Assembly (NCBI RefSeq): GCF_000482485.1
Contig: NZ_KI519441.1
Coordinates: 87,902 to 151,901 of the forward strand
Origin: Paucisalibacillus globulus DSM 18846
GTDB taxonomy: Bacteria; Bacillota; Bacilli; Bacillales; Amphibacillaceae
Direction: 5' to 3'
Length of the DNA: 64,000 nt
The notes below the pieces were generated by a model that did not search any database, had not been told where the DNA came from, and was given only the letters and a program-made list of their open reading frames with translations. The position numbers and the translations under genes are program-made. Below, piece after piece: positions 43,820 to 53,080 of this stretch (its first letter is position 1; each line of letters opens with the position of its first letter).

Positions 43820-44620
43820 ATGTTTCACTTCCAAGAGAATAATATTACTGTTTTTCAAAGTTCATTGTATATGACTTCTACATCAATAATTCAATCTAAT
43901 GAGGTCATTGTCATGACCGATCCTAATTGGCTACCTGGTGAAATCCAGGAAATTAGAAGATTCATAAATAAGCAATTGGGCAATAGGGATCTGTATATCA
44001 TTTATACCCACAGTGATTTTGACCATATTATAGGCTCTGGAGCATTTCCGGAAGCAAAAGTAATCGCATCAGAAGAATTTATAAATAATCCAAATAAAGC
44101 AGAAATTGTTCGAAAAATTTATGAATTTGACCAAGGATACTACTTAGAAAGAAATTATGTTCCTACTTATCCAGAAGTTGATATACCAATTGTTAATAAT
44201 GGAGAAAGTATTAAATTAGGGGACTTATCCTTAACTTTTTATAAAGCTCCTGGACATACAAATGATAGTTTATTTACTATCATAGAACCGTACGGGGTAT
44301 TCCTCTCAGGTGATTATCTATCTGATGTGGAATTTCCTTTCATATTCAGTAACTATCAGGATTATGTAAATACTATAGAAACAGCTTCTTATATTATAAA
44401 AAATTTCGATATCAAATATCACATACCTGGTCATGGTTCCACCACGAAAGTAAAACAGGAAATGATAAATAGAATAAAATTTTCAAAGGATTATTTACAG
44501 CAACTAATTAATGATGATGGGGATTTAGAAAGCAAATGTCAGAATAAGTTTCGTTTTTTTGATGGAATGAAAAGCATTCATTACGATAATAAGAAATTAG
44601 TGAAAGAAGAAAGTTTTTAA
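43820..44620 (+). CDS. Metallo-beta-lactamase-fold hydrolase
   Basis: A 266-residue MBL-fold hydrolase. The metal motif reads THSDFDHI (a variant of HxHxDH in which the first His-x-His is H-S-D), followed by PGHTNDSLFT, LSGDYLSDVEFPF and PGHGSTTK with ligand histidines. The fold covers thioesterases, phosphodiesterases and lactonases. The start follows GAGGGGATATA. A strong intrinsic terminator follows 55 bp later. Not a predicted antibiotic-degrading enzyme, since no signal peptide is present. Confidence 0.85.
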   Translation: MFHFQENNITVFQSSLYMTSTSIIQSNEVIVMTDPNWLPGEIQEIRRFINKQLGNRDLYIIYTHSDFDHIIGSGAFPEAKVIASEEFINNPNKAEIVRKIYEFDQGYYLERNYVPTYPEVDIPIVNNGESIKLGDLSLTFYKAPGHTNDSLFTIIEPYGVFLSGDYLSDVEFPFIFSNYQDYVNTIETASYIIKNFDIKYHIPGHGSTTKVKQEMINRIKFSKDYLQQLINDDGDLESKCQNKFRFFDGMKSIHYDNKKLVKEESF

Positions 44621-44674
44621 TGAACAAATTATTGCATTTACTGGTTCTTTAGTTGAAGAAGCCTATATTACGAA

Positions 44675-44715
44675 GTAGAACTTCCGAGCATTCTGGAAGT
44701 TCTACTTTTTTTATA
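44675..44715. terminator. Intrinsic terminator, probably shared
   Basis: GTAGAACTTCC and GGAAGTTCTAC form a perfect 11-bp stem around GAGCATTCT, followed by a T-run. It separates the convergent MBL hydrolase and DUF255 genes. Confidence 0.9.
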
Positions 44716-44728
44716 ATTTTAACATTGC

Positions 44729-46789
44729 CTATTGATTTAAAATAGTTGTTAAAGCAGTTTCTATATCTGTCGTTGGCTGTTTACAAGCAAAATTTTCACA
44801 GACATAGATTGTGGATTTATTGTCTTGTTTTTTATAATCAGCAGCAAAGGGTACTACTTTTTTAAATTGTTCGGGATTCTTTGCGACAAGTAATGCTATA
44901 TCGGGTGTGAAACTTTCTTGAAGCATATTTCTTACCTTGTCCCATGATTGATCTTCTTCATATAAAATAACTAACTCTTTTGTCGGATTCTCAGTAAGCA
45001 AAAGGCTCTGGATGAAAAATGCCCCTGCTGATGGCTGTATATTGATATCCTCATAAAACGTATAGTACATTTCTTCTGCTCTATCTAAATATTCCGTTTC
45101 TCCAGTTAAGTGCCCCATCTGAACAAGCACAACTGCTGCAACGCTATTTCCAGAAGGAGTAGCACCATCATAGATTTCCTTATCATTGGAGATAAGCTTT
45201 TCATTATCCTTACCACTAAAGAAAAAACCACCATGATCTACGTCCCAAAAAAGATCAATCATCTCGTTTGTAAAATGCTTAGCTCTTTCCAGATAATCCA
45301 AGTTAAAGGTTGTTTGATATAACTCCATATACGCCCAGATGAGAAAAACATAATCATCCAGATAGGCTTTATATTTGGTCTCACCGTCTCTATAACGGGC
45401 CATTAATCTATTGTTCATGATGAGTTTTGAGTCGATAAATTGAACGGCTTTTTCAGCCATTGCCAAATAATCTTTAGAATGAAAAACTTTGCTAGCTTTT
45501 GCTAATCCAGCAATCATCATCGCATTCCATGAGGTTAGAATTTTGTCATCGACATGCGGATAAATTCTTTTTTCACGCTCCACTAAGAGTTTTTGTCTTG
45601 CTCCTTCCAATAGCTCACGTAATTCATTCCGTGTCAAATCGAACTCTTCTGCAACACTTTCTAAACTAGCTTTGATTAGGTTCGGGATATTTTTTCCTTC
45701 AAAGTTACCGTAAGGGGTGATACCATAAGCAGTTGTATAGATTTCGCCTAAGTCCTCACCAAGTATTTCGTATATTTCCTCATCTTCCCACACATAATAT
45801 TTTCCCTCAACACCTTCTGAGTCTGCATCAATAGCAGAATAAAAAGCCCCGTCATCACTAGTCATTTCTCGCTTTACAAATTCAATAATCTGTTCAGCGA
45901 TTTGTTTATAGACAGGCTTCTTTGTGATTTGATAACACTCCGTGTATACCATTAGTAAAAGAGCATTATCATAAAGCATTTTCTCAAAATGTGGAACAAG
46001 CCACTTTTCATCTGTCGAATATCTAGCAAATCCATAGCCAATATGGTCCCAAATACCACCTGCGGCCATATGTTGTAACGAACTTTCCACCATTTTTAAT
46101 GCGGCCGTTTTACCAGTAAAATGATAATAACGAAGTAGGAACATTAAATTTTGAGGCTGAGGAAACTTCGGAGCCTCCCAGAAACCACCATATGTAAAAT
46201 CAAATCCTCGGCCTAATTGTTGGAAAGCTTTGTCAGTTGTATCTTTAGATAAACGGTTCTTACTTTTTTCGCGTGTAGTATTGTCTAATGCATGTTGGAC
46301 ACTTTCCGTTACTTCAGATATATGTTCAGGATCAGTTGTGTACTTGTTATGTAGTTGTTCTAAAGCTTCCATTAATCCAGGTCTTCCATACTTACTTTCT
46401 TTTGGAAAATAAGTTCCAGCATAAAATGGGACTTTATCTGGTGTCATGAATATAGTGAGAGGCCAACCACCATGTCCTGCCATCATTTGGCACACTTTCA
46501 TGTAGATGGAGTCGATATCCGGTCGTTCTTCACGATCTACTTTTATCGAGATATAGTGGTCGTTTAAAATCTTAGCAACTTCTTCATCTTCAAATGATTC
46601 ATGGGCCATGACGTGGCACCAATGACAAGTCGAGTAGCCGATTGAGAGGAAGATGGGTTTATCCTCTTGTTTCGCTTTTTCAAATGCATCTTCTCCCCAT
46701 GGAAACCAGTTAACGGGATTATTTGCATGTTGTAATAAATATGGTGATTTTTCAGTGATTAATTTATTGGGTGTCCTTTTATTTGTCAT
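44729..46789 (-). CDS. yyaL: DUF255/thioredoxin-fold protein (YyaL/SSP411 family)
   Basis: A 686-residue protein with an N-terminal thioredoxin-like DUF255 domain ([33 protein letters not shown] with the CxxC active-site cysteines, YAGTYFP) and a long alpha/alpha-barrel region resembling glycosidase-like folds ([42 protein letters not shown]). The length is the family norm. The function is poorly understood; it is widespread and homologous to mammalian SPATA20. AGAAGGTGTG precedes the ATG. Monocistronic. Confidence 0.95.
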   Translation of the reverse strand: MTNKRTPNKLITEKSPYLLQHANNPVNWFPWGEDAFEKAKQEDKPIFLSIGYSTCHWCHVMAHESFEDEEVAKILNDHYISIKVDREERPDIDSIYMKVCQMMAGHGGWPLTIFMTPDKVPFYAGTYFPKESKYGRPGLMEALEQLHNKYTTDPEHISEVTESVQHALDNTTREKSKNRLSKDTTDKAFQQLGRGFDFTYGGFWEAPKFPQPQNLMFLLRYYHFTGKTAALKMVESSLQHMAAGGIWDHIGYGFARYSTDEKWLVPHFEKMLYDNALLLMVYTECYQITKKPVYKQIAEQIIEFVKREMTSDDGAFYSAIDADSEGVEGKYYVWEDEEIYEILGEDLGEIYTTAYGITPYGNFEGKNIPNLIKASLESVAEEFDLTRNELRELLEGARQKLLVEREKRIYPHVDDKILTSWNAMMIAGLAKASKVFHSKDYLAMAEKAVQFIDSKLIMNNRLMARYRDGETKYKAYLDDYVFLIWAYMELYQTTFNLDYLERAKHFTNEMIDLFWDVDHGGFFFSGKDNEKLISNDKEIYDGATPSGNSVAAVVLVQMGHLTGETEYLDRAEEMYYTFYEDINIQPSAGAFFIQSLLLTENPTKELVILYEEDQSWDKVRNMLQESFTPDIALLVAKNPEQFKKVVPFAADYKKQDNKSTIYVCENFACKQPTTDIETALTTILNQ

Positions 46790-46974
46790 AGGGAATCACA
46801 CCTTCTTTCTACTTATTATACTTTACCATAAGAATCCAATTATGCTACGTAAGCCTACCTAGTTATAGTAGAACTTAACTAATTTAAACCTCGAAAGTAT
46901 ACAAATAATCTTCCCAAATAATACGCTATTGTTTCATGTGAATTTACATTTGCAAAAAAAGTCAGAAAAATCTA

Positions 46975-47034
46975 TTGACATTTGGATTTACAAATCGTAT
47001 TATAATTACAAATAGGTGATTTGGATTTACAAAT
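46975..47034 (+). promoter_or_regulatory. Promoter with two copies of a 16-bp operator
   Basis: TTGACA at 46975-46980 and TATTAT at 46998-47003 form a 17-bp-spaced promoter. ATTTGGATTTACAAAT, itself an inverted repeat (ATTTG...CAAAT), occurs at 46980-46995, filling the spacer, and again at 47019-47034, downstream of the start. This is the classical layout for autorepression by the ArsR-type regulator encoded next. Confidence 0.75.
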
Positions 47035-47069
47035 CGATTTAAAATACAAAAATAAAGGTGATGATTTAA

Positions 47070-47552
47070 ATGAATAAAAAAAATGAATTAGAAAAACAAG
47101 TTATGGAAATTAATTGGGAACAACAAAAAGTGCTTTCCAATCCCCTAAGGTCACGAATAGTAGCTTATCTCTATGAAAAATCCATGACACCTAAGCAAGT
47201 AGCAGACTTAGTTGGGAAAAACCCTGGAACGGTTTACTACCATATTCAACAGCTTTTCAAGCACGATATTCTAGAAGTTGAAAGTGTTAGTACGGAAAAG
47301 GGGATAGTCGAGAAATATTACAGAGCAAAAGCAAATGTATATAAAAATCCGGAGCAGGTAAATCCTCCTGGGCAAGTTGATGGAGGAACCACACAGATTT
47401 ATTTATCAAAAAAACTTGTAGCCCAGTTAAGCGAAGAGATAAATGACCTTTTCTTTAAATATGGACACTTATCACATAAAGAAAAGGATTCAGAGGAACA
47501 ATCACCATATTCAATTGAATTTCTTATAAAAGAATCGAACGAGGAGGAGTAA
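47070..47552 (+). CDS. ArsR-type winged-helix regulator
   Basis: A 160-residue transcription factor with a winged helix (about 15-85): QQKVLSNPLRSRIVAYLYEKSMTPKQVADLV, recognition helix NPGTVYYHIQQLFKHDIL, and wing EVESVSTEKGIVEKYYRAKA. A C-terminal helical tail carries many Glu and Lys. There are no clear metal-binding cysteines, so it more likely senses an organic ligand than a metal. AAAGGTGATG precedes the start. The MFS gene follows after 2 bp, forming a regulator-exporter operon, and twin operators upstream suggest self-repression. Confidence 0.88.
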   Translation: MNKKNELEKQVMEINWEQQKVLSNPLRSRIVAYLYEKSMTPKQVADLVGKNPGTVYYHIQQLFKHDILEVESVSTEKGIVEKYYRAKANVYKNPEQVNPPGQVDGGTTQIYLSKKLVAQLSEEINDLFFKYGHLSHKEKDSEEQSPYSIEFLIKESNEEE

Positions 47553-47554
47553 TA

Positions 47555-48817
47555 ATGATGAAAAAAAAGAAATCATTTATGATAGAAAGAAATTTTTTAC
47601 TATTAATGACGGGCGTTTTTATTAATGAGATTGGAAGTGGAATTTACTTAATTGCAGGAATGCTGCTTGTATTAAATTTAAGTGGAAGTGTATTCTTCTC
47701 TGGTTTAGCTGTTTTTGCGATAAGTTCAGCTGGCGCTATGTCGTTTTTAATTGCCCCTTTAGCTAATTACGCTAAATATAAACATAGTTTAGTATACGGT
47801 AACCTTATAAAAGCGATTATCTTACTCACCATTCCGTTATTACACTACACAATCGGATTAAATATTTGGTATGTCATTAGTTTGTTATTTATCGTTGCTT
47901 TATTGACACAATACACGTATCCAATTGAATCAACAGTACTACCAATTATTGTAGGCAAAGATAATGTGGTGGAGGCAAATTCCTTTTTACAAACGATTCG
48001 TGAAGCAATGAACATTGCTTTTCTTGCAGGAGCAGGTATTATTATTACATTCATTGGGACGATACCAGCCATCTCTATTACTGCGGTCTGTCTATTATTA
48101 GTAAGCCTCTTGTATACATTCTTTAATTTCCAACAACCGGACATTACAAGAGATAATCATGCCTCTATGGAATCGGCGGCTAAGACTTATATCATTGATC
48201 TCAAGGCGGGTTTTAACTATATTAGAAATTCCTTAATTCCTAAAATGATTTTTTCTATTGTTTTTATCAACATTGCAATGGTCATCATGACAACCAATTT
48301 ACCTGCATTTTCTCTCATGAAGGGTAGTGGCATAGAAGCCGCGTATGGATTTTATTTAGCAGCCATGTCTTTTGGAATGATGATCGGTGCGATTATTTCT
48401 TCTAAGCTAAAGCAAATCAATTTTGGAAAATTAATTATCATTACCTTTTTTGGTACAGGTATAGTATGGATGGGTAGTGCAACTTTACCGTTAATCCCAT
48501 CTATTATTTTATACGGTGCAGGTGCAATCTCGATTGGAGTACTTAACATCTTTGTATTTTCAGCCATTCAGAAACAAGTGGAGACACATTTCATAGGTAG
48601 AGTAGTCACGTTGTTAACTAGTACAGCGGCTTTGGGTATGCCTATAGGTGCTCTGATTGGTGGATTTATAGGTGAAACCTTCTCACCAGTAATTTCTGTT
48701 ATGATCTGTAGTATTTCAATGATGATTTTCAGCATTTTTTGGTTGAGTAGTTCTGTTTTACGTAAACTACCTGAAATTGATCGTGTGAAGCTGTTTAATA
48801 GTAGTAGTGCGGCTTAA
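47555..48817 (+). CDS. MFS transporter, likely drug or metabolite exporter
   Basis: A 420-residue MFS protein with about 12 membrane helices. The N-terminal half has NEIGSGIYLIAGMLLVLNLSGS and IAPLANYAKYKHSLVYGNLIKA, a loose form of the cytoplasmic-loop motif; the C-terminal half holds AALGMPIGALIGGF. The sequence resembles MFS drug exporters of the YxiO/YfmO-like 3.A.1-unrelated branch, but the substrate is unknown. The start ATGATG follows GAGGAGGAGTAAT. It is co-transcribed with the ArsR-type regulator and probably confers tolerance to that regulator's ligand. Confidence 0.88.
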   Translation: MMKKKKSFMIERNFLLLMTGVFINEIGSGIYLIAGMLLVLNLSGSVFFSGLAVFAISSAGAMSFLIAPLANYAKYKHSLVYGNLIKAIILLTIPLLHYTIGLNIWYVISLLFIVALLTQYTYPIESTVLPIIVGKDNVVEANSFLQTIREAMNIAFLAGAGIIITFIGTIPAISITAVCLLLVSLLYTFFNFQQPDITRDNHASMESAAKTYIIDLKAGFNYIRNSLIPKMIFSIVFINIAMVIMTTNLPAFSLMKGSGIEAAYGFYLAAMSFGMMIGAIISSKLKQINFGKLIIITFFGTGIVWMGSATLPLIPSIILYGAGAISIGVLNIFVFSAIQKQVETHFIGRVVTLLTSTAALGMPIGALIGGFIGETFSPVISVMICSISMMIFSIFWLSSSVLRKLPEIDRVKLFNSSSAA

Positions 48818-48956
48818 TTGGATATAAACAATATAGACACAACTTTTCATAGGATTTCTTACTAGTGGCATTCAGACGATGATAATTAAGACGGGATTTA
48901 TTTTTCATTGACGTTTAGACCAAAACCTGATAACATTCTTCTATTATAAAAAAATG

Positions 48957-49033
48957 ATAAACCTTGTATAAGTTCAAGAATATGGCTTGAACGTTTCTAC
49001 TAAGCTACCATAAATAGCTTGTCTACAAGGAAT
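48957..49033 (+). promoter_or_regulatory. Purine riboswitch (guanine-type)
   Basis: The leader shows the aptamer architecture: P1 (CCTTGT with ACAAGG), P2 arms GTTCAAG and CTTGAAC around loop AATATGG, junction GTTTCTAC, P3 arms AAGCTA and TAGCTT around loop CCATAAA, and junction GTCTAC. The loop sequences that form the kissing contact and the junction match the purine class. The specificity base is a C (GTCTAC), predicting guanine or hypoxanthine. An intrinsic terminator follows at 49072-49106, and an NCS2 purine permease is the controlled gene. Confidence 0.9.
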
Positions 49034-49071
49034 GGAAAAAATAGTAAATATTTTTAAATTCCTCTGTAGAT

Positions 49072-49106
49072 AAAACTTTGGCTAGCTTGTAGTCAAAGTT
49101 TTTTTG
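49072..49106 (+). terminator. Riboswitch terminator
   Basis: AAACTTTG and CAAAGTTT pair around GCTAGCTTGTAGT and are followed by seven T residues. It lies about 40 bp after the purine aptamer. Confidence 0.85.
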
Positions 49107-49108
49107 TA

Positions 49109-49180
49109 GTTAGGAAAGTATAATAAACTTTCCGCCGACATAAGAAAAGCTAACACATTCGTAAAAGGACGAGCGAATGA
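49109..49180. repeat. Double-hairpin repeat, copy A
   Basis: AGGAAAGT and ACTTTCC arms around TATAATAA, then CCGACATAAGAAAAGCTAAC, then a second hairpin with arms CATTCG and CGAATG. Homologous copies lie at 55895-55980 and 62165-62250. Here it sits in the leader of the NCS2 permease gene. Confidence 0.8.
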
Positions 49181-49309
49181 TTCGTTCAACTAACAATCAG
49201 TGGGGGAATAAGGGAACGCAGACTAAGACCGCCACGTCCTTATGTCTTCGTCTGCATGACCTACATCCTGTAGGCCTAAAACCCCCAACTGATTGAAGTT
49301 TCACTTTAT
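49181..49309. repeat. Long-loop copy of the CAATCAGTGGGGG element
   Basis: Arms CAATCAGTGGGGG at 49194-49206 and CCCCCAACTGATTG at 49282-49295 enclose a 75-base interior (AAGGGAACGCAGACTAAG...). The short-loop copy at 41539-41603 has the same flanks and arms but only 11 bases in between. This copy abuts the double-hairpin repeat. Confidence 0.85.
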
Positions 49310-49353
49310 CTGAAATTCTTTCTTTAACATCATAGAAGAGGAGAACAAACATC

Positions 49354-50649
49354 ATGAAAAATTTTTTTAAGTTTACGGAACACAATACGTCCTTTAAACA
49401 AGAATCATTAGCAGGACTGACAACGTTCTTATCTGTAGCATATATTTTAGTTGTAAACCCACTTATCCTTAGTCAAGCGGGAATGGATAGGGGAGCTGTA
49501 TTTACAGCAACAGCTCTTACTGCTATTATCGGTACACTACTTATTGGTTTACTTGCAAACTACCCAATCGCAATTGCCCCAAGTATGGGATTAAATTCAT
49601 TTTTTACCTTTTCTGTATGTATTGGAATGGGAATAAAGTGGGAAGTGGCTTTGACTGGTGTTTTTATTGCAGGAATTATATTTATGTTACTAAGTTTAAT
49701 GAAAATCCGGGAAAAGATTATTACTGTTATTCCACCAGATTTAAAACATGCGATAGCAGCTGGAATTGGATTTTTCATCACATTTATCGGATTAAAGAAT
49801 GCTGGAATTATTATTTCTAACCCAGACACATTTGTTACGATAGGAAACCTAACCTCACCTGCAACTGGACTGGCTATAATTGGTCTTATCATCACAGTAA
49901 TTATGTTAGTACGCGGAATTAATGGTGGGATTTTCTATGGAATGGTAATCACAACGATCATAGGGATGATTGTTGGATTAATTAAGGTTCCCTCTAAGTT
50001 AATTGGAAGTATACCTAGTATGGAACCAACATTCGGGGTCGTATTCTCACACTTAAATGAAATTTTCACCCCGGAAATATTGGCGGTTATCTTCACTTTT
50101 CTATTTGTGGCCTTTTTTGATACGGCTGGTGCATTAATCGGTCTTACTAGTCAGGCAGGAATGATGAAAGATAACAAGATTCCAAATATAGGAAGAGCGT
50201 TACTTGCAGATTCTTCTGCTGGTGCAGTCGGAGCGATTCTAGGAACATCCACTCCTGCAACGAGTGTTGAATCATCCGCTGGTATTGCAGTTGGGGGCAG
50301 AACTGGATTCACTTCGGTCATTATTGCTGCTTGTTTTGCAATTGCTTTATTCTTTTCTCCAATACTTGCGGTTATTACTTTGGAAGTTACCGCACCCGCT
50401 TTAATAATAGTAGGTGCCTTAATGGCGATGGAGATAAGTAAAATAAACTGGAATAAGCTTGAAATCGTTATTCCATCCTTTTTAACGATAATTATGATGC
50501 CCCTCACTTCTAGTGTGGCTACGGGCATTGCATTTGGTTTTGTTCTTTATCCACTTTGCTTAATTGTACAAAAGCGTTTTAAAGAAATTCACCCAATTAT
50601 GTACGTACTTGGTTTATTGTTTATCTTATATTTTGTTTTTGTTGCCTAG
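49354..50649 (+). CDS. NCS2-family guanine/hypoxanthine permease (PbuG/PbuO-like)
   Basis: A 431-residue nucleobase permease with about 12 helices. Family stretches are visible: AGLTTFLSVAYILVVNPLIL, IAPSMGLNSFFTFSV with the substrate-site Asn, DLKHAIAAGIGFFITFIGLKNAGII, FFDTAGALIGL and STPATSVESSAGI, matching the AzgA/PbuG branch (guanine and hypoxanthine). A guanine-type riboswitch with a terminator lies 320 bp upstream, supporting the substrate. The intervening leader is occupied by two repeat elements. The start ATG is preceded by AGAGGAGAACAAAC. Confidence 0.94.
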   Translation: MKNFFKFTEHNTSFKQESLAGLTTFLSVAYILVVNPLILSQAGMDRGAVFTATALTAIIGTLLIGLLANYPIAIAPSMGLNSFFTFSVCIGMGIKWEVALTGVFIAGIIFMLLSLMKIREKIITVIPPDLKHAIAAGIGFFITFIGLKNAGIIISNPDTFVTIGNLTSPATGLAIIGLIITVIMLVRGINGGIFYGMVITTIIGMIVGLIKVPSKLIGSIPSMEPTFGVVFSHLNEIFTPEILAVIFTFLFVAFFDTAGALIGLTSQAGMMKDNKIPNIGRALLADSSAGAVGAILGTSTPATSVESSAGIAVGGRTGFTSVIIAACFAIALFFSPILAVITLEVTAPALIIVGALMAMEISKINWNKLEIVIPSFLTIIMMPLTSSVATGIAFGFVLYPLCLIVQKRFKEIHPIMYVLGLLFILYFVFVA

Positions 50650-50671
50650 CTTTAGGTTAACGTTAGGTAAG

Positions 50672-50717
50672 AAAAATTAGGACAGATTCTTTCTCTTAGA
50701 ATTTGTCCTAATTTTTG
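50672..50717. terminator. Intrinsic terminator after the permease
   Basis: TTAGGACA and TGTCCTAA outer arms with an inner pair ATTCT/AGAAT, followed by TTTTT. It can serve both converging genes. Confidence 0.85.
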
Positions 50718-50784
50718 TTTAGATCCTATAGTGCTTAAAAGAGGTTAAAAGAAGGACAGAGGGGGAGCAAGATGCGATTAAAAA

Positions 50785-51147
50785 TTAATGTGCTTCATTT
50801 TCGAATCCTAGTTTTCGAGCCATTGTATAGAATGTTGATATAGCTTCTTGAAAAGCAGTTTGAACCTCTTTTTTATCTACAACGGTTTCAAAATCTGTAT
50901 TAACTCCTATGAAGTTTCCACCAAATAATGCAACTTTCTCCATAAATGTTTTTACTTCTGTTGATTGACTAATTTCAGCATCCATATAGGAATATACCCG
51001 TAATGAATGTTCATTTGCACAAAACTTTTCAAACAAGTTAGAGCGGATCTGATCATTTTTTGTTGTGTGACGTTTCAAGTTTTCCATGCTGTTTATCGTG
51101 TTTTTACTTTGTTTTACAATTATTTCTGCAGTGTTTGTCATGTCCAT
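50785..51147 (-). CDS. Unknown protein, 120 residues
   Basis: A soluble protein beginning MDMTNTAEIIVKQSKNTINS, mostly helical and charged, with a Gly/Phe stretch KVALFGGNFIGVNTDFE and one cysteine. No known domain is apparent to me. I start at 51147, nine bases after AAAGGGAA on its strand; the frame opens six codons earlier. It lies between the NCS2 gene and an RNHCP protein, neither of which hints at a role. Coding status rests on an intact frame and ribosome site. Confidence 0.6.
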   Translation of the reverse strand: MDMTNTAEIIVKQSKNTINSMENLKRHTTKNDQIRSNLFEKFCANEHSLRVYSYMDAEISQSTEVKTFMEKVALFGGNFIGVNTDFETVVDKKEVQTAFQEAISTFYTMARKLGFENEAH

Positions 51148-51623
51148 AATCTGATTCCCTTTCATAAATTATTCTATTAGCATAATGATATCACAGAAGA
51201 TATATTGAATTAGGGTAGAAGGATTTTAAAAAACTTTGGCTAATTGCCGAGGAATAATATTATAATTGATTCATGTATGCTAATCCTGTAAACAAGGTGA
51301 TTAATAAATGTGCTTTATAAATATAACTACCCAAAACTAGGGGAAGACTGCCAACGTTAGTGATACTGTACATACACTTACTATTGGAAGGTGGAGGCAA
51401 TCTGTCTTACAGTGGTCAACACAATGAAACAAAATTGATCGTGGTCCGGATATACAGATGAAAGATGCTGTATGGAAGTAGGAAATAGAAGTAATCGCTA
51501 TACAGAATATGGCGGTGAATTTGTCACTAGTACAGTAAAGCCTAAGACTTACATAGTCAATGTGAGGAAAACAAAACTGAACCCTTTCTTCTAGATTTCA
51601 ATCTAAATCTAGGAGGATATGTT
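51148..51623. other. 476-bp intergenic stretch with possible decayed gene
   Basis: No intact gene. Around 51317 a frame reads YKYNYPKLGEDC, resembling the start of an amidase-type domain (NYP...DCTNFVS), then breaks; a shift of frame continues NVSDTVHTL. Near 51480 another short frame (NRYTEYGGEFVTSTVKP) ends with a stop before the next gene. These may be remains of a degraded gene, but similarity is too weak to name it. Confidence 0.3.
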
Positions 51624-51935
51624 TTGGGTAGAAAAGAAGAAAATACTAGTTTTATTTGTGAGAATTGTAGTAATTATGTCATGCCATTAACTAATGGAAG
51701 TTATCGGAACCATTGTCCACATTGCTTGTATTCCAAACATTTGGATGACAAGCCAGGTGATAGAAGTTCAAGTTGTGGTGGTTTAATGAAACCTATCGAT
51801 ATTTCATACCATGCTAAAAAAGGTTATCAAATCATTCATCAATGCTTAAAATGCAAAAGGATAAAGAAAAACAAAGTAGCTGAGAACAGTGTTCAACCTG
51901 ATAATGTTATTAACTATTATCAAAATCTAATGTAA
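51624..51935 (+). CDS. RNHCP-domain zinc-binding protein
   Basis: A 103-residue protein of the RNHCP family, named after the RNHCPHC sequence, here at YRNHCPHCLYSKHLD. Two zinc-binding groups are visible: FICENCSNYV with HCPHC, and SSCGGLMKP with HQCLKCKRIKK, so up to eight cysteines/histidines. Function is uncertain; an RNA- or DNA-binding zinc ribbon is possible. TTG start at 51624, seven bases after AGGAGG. A terminator follows. Confidence 0.88.
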   Translation: MGRKEENTSFICENCSNYVMPLTNGSYRNHCPHCLYSKHLDDKPGDRSSSCGGLMKPIDISYHAKKGYQIIHQCLKCKRIKKNKVAENSVQPDNVINYYQNLM

Positions 51936-51963
51936 AATCAAGCAGGATTTGCATACATACTTA

Positions 51964-52006
51964 CTAATCCCCGTTACATGAAAATATTGTAACGGGGATT
52001 AGTTTT
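51964..52006. terminator. Bidirectional intrinsic terminator
   Basis: CTAATCCCCGTTAC and GTAACGGGGATTAG form a perfect 14-bp stem around an 11-base loop, with TTTT following. Confidence 0.92.
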
Positions 52007-52075
52007 CAAGCGATAGTGAGGATCATTTTGAATTTTAAAAGAAAGTTATTTGAATTACTGAATTCTATGGAATGC

Positions 52076-53080
52076 TTATAGCTCTTTTAATCTCTCCTTC
52101 GCTTGCTCATCCCCTTTTAATGCTGCTCTCTTGTACCAATTCTTTGCCTTTTTCAAATTAACGGTTGTTCCTATGCCATTCTCATAACAAAGCCCAAGAT
52201 TAAATTCCCCATAAGAGTCACCACTCTCAGCAGCCATTTGATACCAAGAAATAGCTTCTTCTCCTCTTCCATTCTCCACGGCTTCATGGCCAAGGCGATT
52301 CGCAGCAAACACATCCCCAGCATGTGCAGATTTTATAAACCATTCTCTTGATTCCTCTAAATCTACTATAGTCCCAACACCATTTTCATACATATAGCCT
52401 AATGTATACATTGCTTCGGGTACCTCTTTTTCAGCAGCCAGTTTAAAAATTTTAAGTGCCTTTTTCTCATCTTTTTCTACATACTCTCCGCGTAAATACA
52501 TATCTGCAAAATTATTTAAGGCATCCGCATGACCCTTTTCCGCAGCAGATTTATAACAATAATACGTTTTCTCTAGATCCTGTTCTACAACTTTACCCAT
52601 AAAATAATAATTACCTAGCATGTATAGGGCATCGGCGTTACCAACCGTAGCGGATAATTTAAACCAGTCAAAAGCCCATTCATCTTGATTAATCGATTGA
52701 TAGAAATGTCCAAGTTCTAATTGAGCATCAAAATTACCAACTACCGCCCCACTATAAAGTTCGGTTACTTCGTTTAATTCATCATCTTCCAAGAAAATCA
52801 CAGCTGAATCAGTGGAAGGATGTATGATTTCCATCAAAATAATCGTTAAATCGCGCAATAGTATGGGTTGATACTTCTCATGGAAGGTAGCTACTTGTTT
52901 TAATTGGTTATATAAAATAGTAATATCGTCTGGCAACATAGTGTGAGGTGGCACGCATTCTTCTAAAATTTGAGTTAAATTATCTATCGACATATCTTCC
53001 TCGATTAATTTCGTAACTAGTTCAGCAGAATGGTGATACCCCATATGATGTAGTTCCTTATGCAAGTGATTCATTTCCAC
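52076..53080 (-). CDS. Sel1-like repeat protein
   Basis: About 334 residues with an unrecognised helical head (1-115) and about six Sel1 repeats (120-330), each near 36 residues with the AxxxLGxxYxxG pattern, such as DALYMLGNYYFMGKVVEQDLEKTYYCYKSAAEKG and EAMYTLGYMYENGVG. Sel1 repeats build curved helical solenoids for protein binding. There is no signal peptide, so it is probably a cytoplasmic adaptor. I start at GTG 53080, eight bases after AGAAGGTG on its strand; the frame is open to 53122. Partners are not known. Confidence 0.85.
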   Translation of the reverse strand: MEMNHLHKELHHMGYHHSAELVTKLIEEDMSIDNLTQILEECVPPHTMLPDDITILYNQLKQVATFHEKYQPILLRDLTIILMEIIHPSTDSAVIFLEDDELNEVTELYSGAVVGNFDAQLELGHFYQSINQDEWAFDWFKLSATVGNADALYMLGNYYFMGKVVEQDLEKTYYCYKSAAEKGHADALNNFADMYLRGEYVEKDEKKALKIFKLAAEKEVPEAMYTLGYMYENGVGTIVDLEESREWFIKSAHAGDVFAANRLGHEAVENGRGEEAISWYQMAAESGDSYGEFNLGLCYENGIGTTVNLKKAKNWYKRAALKGDEQAKERLKEL

